Of a stretch of DNA of 64,000 nucleotides, positions 25,880 through 34,409 are shown in pieces. The DNA comes from Bacteroidota bacterium. Its GTDB lineage: Bacteria > Bacteroidota > Bacteroidia > Chitinophagales > Chitinophagaceae. Position numbers and translations under genes: made by a program. The DNA lies in contig JABDBG010000001.1 in the NCBI GenBank assembly GCA_013288745.1, positions 1 through 64,000 of the forward strand, written 5' to 3'. Positions within the stretch are counted from its first letter, which is position 1. Every line of letters begins with the position of its first letter. The notes beneath the pieces were generated by a model that made no database searches, had not been told where the DNA came from, and worked only from the letters and a program-made list of their open reading frames with translations.

Positions 25880-27235
25880 ATGAAAAAAATAATTTCACTC
25901 TTTATAGCAATTAACTGCACGGCACAACTTTTTGCGCAAGGCACATTCAACGTGTCGTCTGGCACATTTATTAACCCAGGCAATGGCACTGATATTGTTT
26001 TCAACAATGTAAACTTTGTTAACGATGGTACACTTTTACAGGCGCCAGGTGCTACTTTTAAATTTGCAGGATCCGGAACAGAATCTATTTCAGGATCTGG
26101 TGCAGATACGATCGATCATTTATTATTAGCAAAAAGTGCAGGCATAGATCTCGCATTGCAATCAAATATCGTTGTTACCAGTGAAGTGAATTTTACTTCT
26201 GGATTATTGGATGTAGGAAATAATAATGTTGATCTTGGAACAACTGCTATTCTTAATAATGAATCTGAAACCAGCAGGGCACACAGTACAGGAACTACAG
26301 GATACATACAAAGCACCGGAACATTGAATGCACCATCATCTGTAAACCTTGGTAATCTTGGAGCTATCATTACTTCACCTGCTAATTTAGGTGCTACTGT
26401 TATCAAAAGAACTTTTATTACTTATGCCCCGCTTAGCAATAGCAATATCTTCCGTGATTATATTATTACACCTACTACTGATGCAGGTTTAAATGCAACA
26501 TTTCGGTTTACCTATTTTGATGCTGAACTAAATGGAGATAATGAGAATGTACTTGATTTAGTGCAAAGTCCGGATAACGGAACAACCTGGAACGACGTAG
26601 GGTTTACGACAAGAGATGCCGTAAACAATTATGTAGAGAAAACAGGCATTGATTCTTTTTCAACCTGGACATTAACACCACCTTTTACTATTTTAGCTAC
26701 TACGATGGGGCCTTTGAATGCTTATAAAGAGAACAACAGCATTGACGTTAACTGGCAAATATATTCAGAAGATAATGTAAAAGCCTATGAAATCCAAAGA
26801 AGTACCGATGGTAAAAACTTTGTTACAATAGGTGAGCTTCCTGCAAATAATTCGGGTGACTATACTTATCCTGATAATAGTCCTGCATCGGGGAATAATT
26901 TTTATCGCTTACTTATTGTTGATGAAGATGGATCAACAAAATATAGTAACATAGATATGGTAAATGAAAACAGTTCATTGGCAACTATCAGCTTCTACCC
27001 TAATCCTGTTGTTGATCGCGAAGTAACATTACAATTAGCCAACGTTGCCAAAGGCAATTACCAATTAGTAGTGTTTGACAATACAGGTAAACAATTATAT
27101 GCTTCGGTTATAAATTATGCAGGAGGCTCTTCTGTACAAACTATTTATTTACCGGAAAATATTAGCAGTGGTGTTTACAAAGTGCAATTAAAAAATGAAG
27201 GAACAATATTCAATCAATCATTGTTAGTAAAATAA
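25880..27235 (+). CDS. T9SS type A sorting-domain cargo protein
   Basis: 451-aa secreted protein. The signal peptide ends near FAQ. A beta-rich region follows (SGTFINPGNGTDIVFNNVNF...), then a fibronectin-III-like segment (VDVNWQIYSEDNVKAYEIQRSTDGKNF). The C-terminal ~75 residues are a type IX secretion type A sorting domain (SFYPNPVVDREVTLQL ... GVYKVQLKNEGTIFNQSLLVK). It should be exported by the T9SS and attached to the surface or released. Terminator at 27279. Confidence 0.88.
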   Translation: MKKIISLFIAINCTAQLFAQGTFNVSSGTFINPGNGTDIVFNNVNFVNDGTLLQAPGATFKFAGSGTESISGSGADTIDHLLLAKSAGIDLALQSNIVVTSEVNFTSGLLDVGNNNVDLGTTAILNNESETSRAHSTGTTGYIQSTGTLNAPSSVNLGNLGAIITSPANLGATVIKRTFITYAPLSNSNIFRDYIITPTTDAGLNATFRFTYFDAELNGDNENVLDLVQSPDNGTTWNDVGFTTRDAVNNYVEKTGIDSFSTWTLTPPFTILATTMGPLNAYKENNSIDVNWQIYSEDNVKAYEIQRSTDGKNFVTIGELPANNSGDYTYPDNSPASGNNFYRLLIVDEDGSTKYSNIDMVNENSSLATISFYPNPVVDREVTLQLANVAKGNYQLVVFDNTGKQLYASVINYAGGSSVQTIYLPENISSGVYKVQLKNEGTIFNQSLLVK

Positions 27236-27250
27236 ATTGTCTCATTTATA

Positions 27251-27274
27251 GGTCGGCAATTCAAGTTTGCCTCA
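27251..27274 (+). pseudogene. tRNA 3'-end (T-arm) remnant
   Basis: GGTCGGCAATTCAAGTTTGC closely matches the variable loop and T arm of the tRNA-Met at 19957, and the T stem still pairs (GGCAA/TTGCC). No anticodon or D arm is present upstream. Confidence 0.6.
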
Positions 27275-27278
27275 TATT

Positions 27279-27315
27279 AAAAAAAGGCACCGGATCAACT
27301 CTGGTGCCTTTTTTT
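27279..27315. terminator. Terminator after the T9SS cargo gene
   Basis: 13-bp stem AAAAAAAGGCACC / GGTGCCTTTTTTT with an 11-nt loop; A and T runs on both sides. Confidence 0.9.
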
Positions 27316-27351
27316 ATTAATCATTATCAAATTACACCATTCAATAAAGAG

Positions 27352-27380
27352 AAAAGCAACAGATGAATCTGTTGCCTTTA
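27352..27380 (-). terminator. Terminator after the DoxX gene
   Basis: 9-bp stem GCAACAGAT / ATCTGTTGC with a 2-nt loop, then TTTTC on the minus strand. The stem sequence is the same as in the tRNA-Met terminator at 20041. Confidence 0.75.
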
Positions 27381-27415
27381 CATTCTACCAAACTAACAAA
27401 ACTTATTTAATCATA

Positions 27416-27916
27416 TTATTTATCACCCATGCTGTATACCTGTTTAGAAGTTGCCCGTATAAAATCAAGCGACCTTCTTCCCGCTCCTTCGATTACAAGA
27501 AAAACACAAGTGAGTATTTGTGCATAGTCGGAACGTATCTCATGCAACACTGCCCATATACCCACTTTAGGTGGTGCAGGCGGCAATGGTAAAGGGCTTG
27601 TTCCCAGGTATAGATCGATCTTTGTACTTAGTACAGCAACGATCATCTGAATAACAAAATAGAAAGCTGTGATCCGCGTAAACAACCCAAAAATTAAAAG
27701 TAATCCTCCGATGATCTCGCCTACTGCTACAAAATGTGCTGTAGTTTCGGGAAAAGGGAAACCTAATTTAGTAAATCTTCCTACTCCCTGATTGGTGTAT
27801 ACAAATTTTAAAATACCTTCCCAAAAAAACACGGTCCCGGCCATTAGGCGAATGATCAAAATAGTTGACTGACCTGTTACCGGTGGATTAAGAAACCAAT
27901 TAATAATTTTTTTCAT
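27416..27916 (-). CDS. DoxX family membrane protein
   Basis: 166 aa from the ATG at 27916 (a TTG ten codons upstream is possible but gives an unlikely N-terminus). Four membrane helices in the DoxX pattern: LIIRLMAGTVFFWEGILKF, FVAVGEIIGGLLLIFGLFTRITAF, IQMIVAVLSTKI, and a last helix ILTCVFLVIEGAGRRSLDF. The family is often linked to quinone or redox chemistry and sulfur metabolism; the exact role here is unknown. Divergent from the sensor kinase at 28086. Confidence 0.85.
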   Translation of the reverse strand: MKKIINWFLNPPVTGQSTILIIRLMAGTVFFWEGILKFVYTNQGVGRFTKLGFPFPETTAHFVAVGEIIGGLLLIFGLFTRITAFYFVIQMIVAVLSTKIDLYLGTSPLPLPPAPPKVGIWAVLHEIRSDYAQILTCVFLVIEGAGRRSLDFIRATSKQVYSMGDK

Positions 27917-28085
27917 TGTTTTTATTTTAGATAAATAATACCACAAACTTCAGCTCTAAGTAATAATGTAAAAAGCTTTTTACATTATCTATCGCTTTTT
28001 CTTGATTAAGTAATCGTTTATCAAGGATATGCATTACATGATGTAATAAAATTTAAATAAGCGACAGCAATCGTAATTTTGAAGA

Positions 28086-29105
28086 ATGTTGAAAGGAAGA
28101 ACATTTATATATCATTTTGCTTTTTGGGCAGTACTCTACCTGCTGTGGATCGTTATTTTTCGTAGCTACTCCTTTTCGCTTACCAAGACAATGACGATCG
28201 AGTTTTGCTATTTAATTTTCATCACTATTGATTATTATGTTATCAGTGATTTTATAATTCCGCATTTTTTATTTAGAAAAAAATATGGTCTTCTTATTGT
28301 CACCACTATACTAACCATTGGAATTTCGGCATGGCTAAGGGCTTTGGTCGCAGAACAAATGACTATTCATTTCTTTCACAGTACCATCCTACCCGATTTT
28401 AACTCGCTGTATTTAAATTCAGTAACTAATATTTCTCTTTGGGTACTAGCTGTTATTATTGGCAAGATGATCATCGAAAGCAATCAAACACAGCAACAAG
28501 TAGCGCTGTTAGAAAAAGAAAGAATAAAAAATGAGTTGGATTATTTAAAAGCGCAGATCAACCCCCATGCACTTTTCAATTCGTTAAATACTATTTATGG
28601 CCATATTGATAAGAATAATCAAATGGCAAGAAATACACTCTTACAGTTTTCAGAATTATTACGGTATCAATTATATGATTGTGGGGCGGAGAAAGTAAAT
28701 CTGGAAAAGGAAATAGCATACATACAAAATTATATCGTCTTTCAACAATTAAGGAAAGACGAGCAATTAAAAGTATTGGTAGATATTAAGATTATTGAGT
28801 CAGATTTAAAGATAGCACCCCTGCTGTTAGTGGTACTTATTGAAAACGCTTTTAAATTTGTCAGTACGTTTTCTGAGAAAGAAAATAGAATAAGCATACA
28901 GATATATACAAAAGATAATTTTTTATATAGTTCATTCATCAATACGAAAGAATTACAGGAACAACCTGCTGAAAAGGATTCTGGAGGAATAGGCATTACC
29001 AACCTAAAGCGCAGGCTTGAATTATTATATAATAACAAGTATCAGTTCACAACGAATGATAGCGGTAACCTTTACGAAACAAGTTTAATTATCAATTTAG
29101 TATGA
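28086..29105 (+). CDS. LytS-type sensor histidine kinase
   Basis: 339 aa. Four membrane helices occupy roughly 1-135, then a short coiled coil and the His_kinase domain (AQINPHALFNSLNTIYG, phospho-His161), then an HATPase segment (LLLVVLIENAFKFV; SGGIGITNLKRRLELLY). The family consensus here is NPHFLFN; Ala replaces the first Phe. It overlaps the response-regulator gene by 4 nt (ATGA), a standard two-component pair. A TAATTTTG box lies directly upstream (28074-28081). The signal is unknown. Confidence 0.9.
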   Translation: MLKGRTFIYHFAFWAVLYLLWIVIFRSYSFSLTKTMTIEFCYLIFITIDYYVISDFIIPHFLFRKKYGLLIVTTILTIGISAWLRALVAEQMTIHFFHSTILPDFNSLYLNSVTNISLWVLAVIIGKMIIESNQTQQQVALLEKERIKNELDYLKAQINPHALFNSLNTIYGHIDKNNQMARNTLLQFSELLRYQLYDCGAEKVNLEKEIAYIQNYIVFQQLRKDEQLKVLVDIKIIESDLKIAPLLLVVLIENAFKFVSTFSEKENRISIQIYTKDNFLYSSFINTKELQEQPAEKDSGGIGITNLKRRLELLYNNKYQFTTNDSGNLYETSLIINLV

Positions 29106-29809
29106 AATTAAAATGTATCATTATAGATGATGAGCCTATTGCAAGAAAAGTGCTGCAGGAATTTATTGAAGAGATTGATTACCTGGAATTAATAGGTGAA
29201 GCTGAAAACCCGCTAAAGGCGATGGCTTTAATAAATCAAAATACTATTGATATCATCTTTCTGGATATTAATATGCCAAAGATCAATGGGATCGATTTTA
29301 TAAAAAGTTCGAAAATAAATGCACATATCATTATGACGACAGCTTATACTGAACATGCAGTAGAAGCATACGGTTTAGATGTGTTGGATTATTTAGTAAA
29401 ACCGATCGCTTTTGATCGTTTTTTAAAAGCATGCAATAAAGCAAAAGACACTACAACGCTACAACCGGATCCCGCAAAGCTCCATGACCATTTTTTTATA
29501 AAGTGCGATAACCAAATTGAAAAGATATTTTTCAATGACCTGCTATATGCAGAAGCGATGTTGAATTATGTGATGCTTTATACCAATTCAAAAAAAATGA
29601 TGGTCTATATTACCATCAAAAGCTTAGAAGAGCAATTACCCTCAGCTATATTTATTAAAGTACATAAATCCTTTATTGTAAACATAACAAAGGTAGATAG
29701 CATTGAAGGCAATATATTAAATATAGGAAACGAAAAGATCGCCATCAGCCAGAATTTGCGCGAAAAAGTAATTGCCGATATCATTAAGGATAAGATGATC
29801 AAACGCTGA
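29102..29809 (+). CDS. LytTR family response regulator
   Basis: 235 aa: receiver domain about 1-120 (phospho-acceptor Asp55 in IIFLDINMPK; acidic pair IIDDEP; Lys in YLVKPI) and a C-terminal LytTR DNA-binding domain about 135-235 (DLLYAEAMLNYVMLYT, FIKVHKSFIVN). It works with the kinase it overlaps. LytTR regulators bind direct repeats upstream of envelope or secretion genes; the targets cannot be read here. It converges with the gene at 29811, leaving 1 nt between the two. Confidence 0.92.
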   Translation: MKLKCIIIDDEPIARKVLQEFIEEIDYLELIGEAENPLKAMALINQNTIDIIFLDINMPKINGIDFIKSSKINAHIIMTTAYTEHAVEAYGLDVLDYLVKPIAFDRFLKACNKAKDTTTLQPDPAKLHDHFFIKCDNQIEKIFFNDLLYAEAMLNYVMLYTNSKKMMVYITIKSLEEQLPSAIFIKVHKSFIVNITKVDSIEGNILNIGNEKIAISQNLREKVIADIIKDKMIKR

Positions 29810-29810
29810 T

Positions 29811-30149
29811 CTAAATAAAGAACTTCGTTGTAGGGATCATAATGGGGCGCATATTGATCAGTTTATCTAAATGCTCAGTTTCTCTGTGATCTTTAAAAGA
29901 CCTTATTATTTTTTCACCATTTACCTCAACCAGTTTCACTTCTACTCCATCGATCCATTTACCACTTTCATAACTCCAGGTTAGCGTTAACATAGTTTTT
30001 GAATCAAGCAATTTAATTACTTCTTTCTCACTTTTTATTTCGCCTTTTTTGAAACCGCCTTCCATATTTATATGCAAAAAATAATGCGTAATCTTATTCT
30101 CTTTTGATTTCCATATCCCTGAAATAAAATAATCTGTTTTAACTGGCAT
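29811..30149 (-). CDS. Small protein, DUF3892-like
   Basis: 112 aa, soluble, with a beta-rich pattern: DYFISGIWKSKENKITHYFLH, a KGEIKSEKEVIKLLD segment, LTWSYESGKWIDGVEV, and a C-terminal helix ending ETEHLDKLINM. This order resembles DUF3892 proteins as I recall them; it has not been checked. No catalytic motif. It precedes the 3-methyladenine glycosylase gene on the map but transcription runs from that gene toward it, 40 nt apart, so both could be cotranscribed. Confidence 0.55.
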   Translation of the reverse strand: MPVKTDYFISGIWKSKENKITHYFLHINMEGGFKKGEIKSEKEVIKLLDSKTMLTLTWSYESGKWIDGVEVKLVEVNGEKIIRSFKDHRETEHLDKLINMRPIMIPTTKFFI

Positions 30150-30189
30150 GCTATAAATTATTTTTAATTATTTAAATTGATTAAATATA

Positions 30190-30744
30190 TTACTTTTTCT
30201 TTTGGTTCCAGGCGGGTTTTGCTTTTAATACTTTAGCATATATCTTACAATCGGGTGTATGAGCGCCGGGTAAATAACCGGTACTCATTAAAAACTCGTT
30301 CACAATTTCTCCCCCTGTAAATTTGAAGGTTTTTTTAAAAAGCTTCATCCATTCTTCTTTTGTTTTGGGATGGTTGGCATCCAGCCATTTTTTGAATGAT
30401 CCATATTCTTTTTGTAAATGCAGAATAACTTTTGCATTTTCTATTGCTGCATTTACTTTTAAACGGTTCCTGATAATACCTGCATCATTCAATAATCTTT
30501 CCCGGTCTTTTTCTTTGTATGCAGCAACTTTGGCTATATCAAAATTGTGGTATGCTTTCCTGAAGGTTTGTTGTTTTTGTAAGATGATATTCCAGCTTAA
30601 TCCGGCCTGGTTAATTTCTAATATCAAACGGCAAAAAAGCTCATTGTCGTCAAGGATTGGAAAACCATAATGTTTATCGTGGTATTCTTTATGAATATTT
30701 TTATCAGCTTTTTCAAAACTGCTCACGTAAGTACAATAGCTCAT
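30190..30744 (-). CDS. tag: DNA-3-methyladenine glycosylase I
   Basis: Base-excision repair enzyme removing 3-methyladenine (184 aa). The ATG at 30744 is preferred over an upstream TTG because it gives the family N-terminus MSYCTYV with the zinc-ligand Cys4. The other ligands appear as the His in EYHDKHYGFP and the GAHTPDC pair (His-x3-Cys) near the C-terminus. NQAGLSWNIILQKQQTFRKAY is the conserved lesion-recognition block. Length matches the E. coli enzyme (187 aa). Confidence 0.93.
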   Translation of the reverse strand: MSYCTYVSSFEKADKNIHKEYHDKHYGFPILDDNELFCRLILEINQAGLSWNIILQKQQTFRKAYHNFDIAKVAAYKEKDRERLLNDAGIIRNRLKVNAAIENAKVILHLQKEYGSFKKWLDANHPKTKEEWMKLFKKTFKFTGGEIVNEFLMSTGYLPGAHTPDCKIYAKVLKAKPAWNQKKK

Positions 30745-30829
30745 GCCTGAAATATTTATTTCAAACAAAAATACTAAAGATGAAACGGGAAACTACTATT
30801 GCTGCGATAAAATATGGCCGGAGGAGATA

Positions 30830-32275
30830 TTAATTTTTATCTAATTTCAAATTACTTACAATCTGGCCAGCACGCAAAACCTGCACCATATAAAGGCCCG
30901 ACGGGTAATTACTGATATCTACCTGTTTTGCATCATCTGTTGCCGATGCAGAAGTTATTGGTCTGCCAACCATATCTATCAATGTTATCTGATCATTTGG
31001 TTCAAGTCCGCGTATAACCACAACATCTTTTGCGGGGTTTGGATATAATGATATGTGAGCAGTAGGAACATCTGTTGTTTCGAGCTTAACGATATTGCTA
31101 TATTTAAAGCTGCCATCGTCATCTATAATTTTTAATCTGTAGTAACCAACACCTTTTGGTGCATCATATAAAGCACTGTATGTATCTCCAAATGAACTAC
31201 CGCTTGCAGCTACTGTATCTACAGGTTTAAAATGGCTACCATCGTTATCAGGAGAATATTGCAATTGAAATTCTTTGAAATTTAACTCTTCTGACGTTTG
31301 CCATGTCAATATAGATGTGTATCCACTCATCACACCGGCAAAGGAAATTAACTGAACAGGTAACAAAGTAGTAATATTACAACGTGCGCCATCACTTTGT
31401 GCAGGGCTTTTTACCGTAGTTGTAATAAAAGTTGCAAAAGGTGAAGTGGTGGTTGCTGTAGAATTGATCTGGTATATTTTACCCGTAGTATTGCTCTGTA
31501 TAAATATATTACCTGAAGCATCAAAGTACATAGCGCCATAACTATCGCCTGGAGCAAGACCGGCAACATTACCAACATTTGTTTCTGCACCGGTAATAGG
31601 GTTGATCCTGATTAACTGGTGTGTTGCGCCACCATTTGTTACCGTATATAAATTGCTATCAATAGAATTGAAAGAATAATCTGAAATATTCATTGGAATA
31701 ACCGGTAACGCACCTAAATAAGTAAGATAAGTAGGTGAAGAAGGATTTACATCTACTTCCTGTATGGCACTGCCACCGGTGTTATACAAGTATAATATCC
31801 CGTTATAGCTAATATCACCACTATTGTAAGATGCGGGTGGCAATCCTGTGATAGGATAAGTAGCAAAAGTAATTGAACTACTTGGCCCTCTGAAAACAAA
31901 TACAGAAGAATCTGAAGCTGAACCCCATAAATTACCATCGATAGGATTAAAGCCCATAGCATCTAAAAGTTTCCCCGGAAGGTTTTCATTATCAACGATC
32001 TCACTAACGCCTGAAGCGATATCGATCTGAACAAGGTATTGTTTTGTGGGAGTTCCTGAATTTTCAACAAGGTAACCGAAACCATCGCAGCCTATAGATT
32101 GTGCTTTTGAAGACAAGCCGAAGAATAAAAAAACACACGGAAGTAGTATAAGCCCTTTGTGGAGCTTGCGCAGTAAATCCAGCAAATTTGTACGTAGCGT
32201 TACAAGAGTAACACCTAATACAAAGCTAATTGTACAGAGCACGTGTAAATTTTTATAGGTTTCGAAATGACTCAT
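30830..32275 (-). CDS. T9SS type A sorting-domain protein with beta-propeller-like region
   Basis: 481 aa. The N-terminus has two hydrophobic stretches; the second (LILLPCVFLFFGLSSKAQ) is a normal signal peptide, so an internal start may be the true one. The central part repeats sensor-like blades (AMGFNPIDGNLWGS, SFNSIDSNLYTV, AMYFDASGNIFI), similar to DUF6923-type secreted proteins. A linker typical of T9SS cargo follows (LLPVQLISFAGVM...LTWQTSEELNFKEFQLQYS), then the sorting domain (ISLYPNPAKDVVVIRG...GLYMVQVL). Cell-surface or secreted. Confidence 0.85.
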   Translation of the reverse strand: MSHFETYKNLHVLCTISFVLGVTLVTLRTNLLDLLRKLHKGLILLPCVFLFFGLSSKAQSIGCDGFGYLVENSGTPTKQYLVQIDIASGVSEIVDNENLPGKLLDAMGFNPIDGNLWGSASDSSVFVFRGPSSSITFATYPITGLPPASYNSGDISYNGILYLYNTGGSAIQEVDVNPSSPTYLTYLGALPVIPMNISDYSFNSIDSNLYTVTNGGATHQLIRINPITGAETNVGNVAGLAPGDSYGAMYFDASGNIFIQSNTTGKIYQINSTATTTSPFATFITTTVKSPAQSDGARCNITTLLPVQLISFAGVMSGYTSILTWQTSEELNFKEFQLQYSPDNDGSHFKPVDTVAASGSSFGDTYSALYDAPKGVGYYRLKIIDDDGSFKYSNIVKLETTDVPTAHISLYPNPAKDVVVIRGLEPNDQITLIDMVGRPITSASATDDAKQVDISNYPSGLYMVQVLRAGQIVSNLKLDKN

Positions 32276-32497
32276 GTTTTGTTATTTAGGATTAATTAAT
32301 CAAATCACAAAAACATAGACTATTATACTTCTATAACGGTGGGATAAACGCAATTATTGCGTAGATTTTTTTTTATTTATAAGATATTACGTAAGTAGAA
32401 CTATTACTACTGCAATACACTTTAAAATAAGGATATATATATCAATAATTATCGGTGATTTAACATAGAAAACTACAAAATCAGACAATTATTCAAA

Positions 32498-32530
32498 GGT
32501 TAAAACACCATTTTTTACGGTGTTTTAACC
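32498..32530. repeat. 12-bp perfect hairpin in the 32276-32615 gap
   Basis: GGTTAAAACACC (32498-32509) pairs with GGTGTTTTAACC (32519-32530) around a 9-nt loop. There is no T tract next to it, so it may be an operator-like palindrome or a transcript stabiliser after the aquaporin gene. Nothing else is seen in this 340-bp gap. Confidence 0.7.
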
Positions 32531-32615
32531 AAATAGCAAAAATACTATTAGCCGTAATGGTTAGTTGAAGGAAAACGTGGAGAATATTTTTTTAGTATAG
32601 AAATCTTGCAGAAAA

Positions 32616-33386
32616 TTATATTTGTTTTTTCGGGCTTTTTTGCTTATATAATGTAAAGTCCGATAAGTGCATTGTGTGATTGGTACAGTAAATAAAAAAC
32701 TCTGTAGCTAAAAGCATTCCTGCTATTGGCGCTACTACGTACACCCAAAAGTCTGTCCAGATATGTGCCGGTAAAGCGCTGGCGAATGTTCTTGCCGGAT
32801 TCATTCCAAAGCCGCTAACAGGTCCCGCAATAATTACATATATGCAAACGAAACAACCTGCAAAGATCCTGGTATATTTTTTTAGTTTGGCAGTAGCAGA
32901 CGTAAACAGGATCATCGTTATCATACAAAAAGCTATTAAAAATTCTGTTGATCCAGCCACTGCGGTACTTATTCCTTTACCCGGAACCGTTACTGCTGAA
33001 TTTACAGGAGGGTCGACCAACATTCCTCCCATTAATAACTGCATTATATACACTGTTACCGTACCGCCAATGAATTGAAAAATGATATAAAAGAATGCAT
33101 CCGTTTTAGTGATCGCACCCAATCGTAAAAAACTTAAAGTAACGGCAGGGTTTATTTGTGCACCGGAAGGACTTGTCCAGGGAGAATAAAAAATTATCAA
33201 TGCGGTGATACCCATAGCAACCCCCATGATCAACAGGCGAACAAATGCGCCAGGAATGATTGTGATAATGCAAGATGTTTTTGCATTCAGTATTGCGCTA
33301 AAAAAACACGCAGAGATCATAAAAATAGATAGGCCGAACGCTTCCATTGCATATAATTTCCATCGTAGTTCTTTGTGTGAAGACAT
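32616..33386 (-). CDS. Aquaporin / MIP family channel
   Basis: 256 aa with six membrane helices and two half-helix NPA motifs: NPAVTL (79-84) and NPAR (196-199), the latter with the selectivity-filter Arg. It conducts water or small neutral solutes such as glycerol; I cannot tell which from sequence. A His-rich C-terminal tail is cytoplasmic. Transcribed alone, leftward, from a gap after the terminator at 33442. Confidence 0.92.
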   Translation of the reverse strand: MSSHKELRWKLYAMEAFGLSIFMISACFFSAILNAKTSCIITIIPGAFVRLLIMGVAMGITALIIFYSPWTSPSGAQINPAVTLSFLRLGAITKTDAFFYIIFQFIGGTVTVYIMQLLMGGMLVDPPVNSAVTVPGKGISTAVAGSTEFLIAFCMITMILFTSATAKLKKYTRIFAGCFVCIYVIIAGPVSGFGMNPARTFASALPAHIWTDFWVYVVAPIAGMLLATEFFIYCTNHTMHLSDFTLYKQKSPKKQI

Positions 33387-33441
33387 GTATCAATCTTTCT
33401 TGTGCAGCAATTTACAATACGATTATCATTTATATTTAAAA

Positions 33442-33472
33442 TAAAAAGTCCCAACTTTTGGGTTGGGACTTT
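33442..33472 (-). terminator. Terminator of the GT5-like gene
   Basis: 11-bp stem AAAGTCCCAAC / GTTGGGACTTT with a 6-nt loop, then TTATTTTAAA on the minus strand. Confidence 0.9.
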
Positions 33473-33489
33473 CAAAGATATTTGGCTGC

Positions 33490-34302
33490 TTATTTAGCCA
33501 GATCTGTATACAATTGTAAGTAGTCTGTTAAATCGCTATCAGGATTGAATGGTAATGTTTTTTTGCCTTTCACCTTACTGAATTCTTCTACTAATTTTTT
33601 ATCAACTTTTTCAGCGCCAAAGGTTACAGCATCTGCAAATGCGGCACCGCCTCTGAACATACCTATGTTATTGTTATCTTTAAAGAACTCCAATTCTTTT
33701 TTGGTAACATTATCATTGATGGCAGCCAGCTTTAAAAAATCAGGACCAAGCTTTTCCTTAAAAGTTGTTTGTCCGATCGTATAAATAACTTTACAATGAT
33801 TAAAAACCGGTTCTTTTTTATAGGCCGCTTTAATGAACATTGGTATTAAACCTGTCATCCAGCCACTACAATGAATAATGTCCGGAGGCCAACCGAATTT
33901 TTTCACCGTTTCTAATGCGCCTTTGCAAAATAGTACTGTTCTTAAGCCATTATCATCGTGCCATTTTTCTTTTTCATCATGAAAAATTGATTTTCTCTTG
34001 AAAAAGTCTTCATTATCTAAAAAGTAAACCTGTAATCTTGCATTAGGAAGAGAAGCCACTTTAATGATCAAGGGGTAATCATCGCCGCCAACCGTAACAT
34101 TTATCCCCGATAACCTAACGACCTCGTGTAAACGATGCCTTCTTTCGTTTATCACGCCAAAACGCGGCATGATGCACCTAACTTCCATACCAGTATCATT
34201 TGCCTTCACAGCCAGCTTATTAATGATCTCTGCAAACTCTGTCAACTCCAAATAAGGTGACATTTCATTCGCGATAAATAAGATTCTTTTTTTTGTTGAC
34301 AT
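33490..34302 (-). CDS. Glycogen/starch synthase-like protein (GT5 N-terminal domain only)
   Basis: 270 aa matching the N-terminal Rossmann half of GT5 glycogen synthases: ILFIANEMSPYLELTEFAEIINKLA (the KTGGL-type substrate loop is altered to ELTEF), RCIMPRFGVI, FLDNEDFF, PPDIIHCSGWMTGLIPMFI (the catalytic-His helix). The C-terminal ADP-glucose-binding half of the ~480-aa enzyme is missing, and the protein ends cleanly with its own terminator. Activity as a synthase is therefore doubtful; a regulatory or truncated role is inferred. It is divergent from panC. Confidence 0.75.
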   Translation of the reverse strand: MSTKKRILFIANEMSPYLELTEFAEIINKLAVKANDTGMEVRCIMPRFGVINERRHRLHEVVRLSGINVTVGGDDYPLIIKVASLPNARLQVYFLDNEDFFKRKSIFHDEKEKWHDDNGLRTVLFCKGALETVKKFGWPPDIIHCSGWMTGLIPMFIKAAYKKEPVFNHCKVIYTIGQTTFKEKLGPDFLKLAAINDNVTKKELEFFKDNNNIGMFRGGAAFADAVTFGAEKVDKKLVEEFSKVKGKKTLPFNPDSDLTDYLQLYTDLAK

Positions 34303-34345
34303 TTGTACTTGGTTATTATTTATGTTTGGTACTTTTAAAGGAGTG

Positions 34346-34353
34346 CAAAAATA
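34346..34353 (-). promoter_or_regulatory. Putative -7 box of the GT5-like gene
   Basis: TATTTTTG on the minus strand, 43 nt before the start codon; -33 box unclear. Confidence 0.4.
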
Positions 34354-34409
34354 CGTGTTTTTTCGGGAAAATCAGCATACAACTGCATTTGCATCATATT
34401 ATATAAAAA

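Noticed and set aside
27236-27279. Second complete tRNA gene
   Set aside because: Only the T arm and variable-loop-like bases are present; no D arm, anticodon arm or acceptor stem can be formed.
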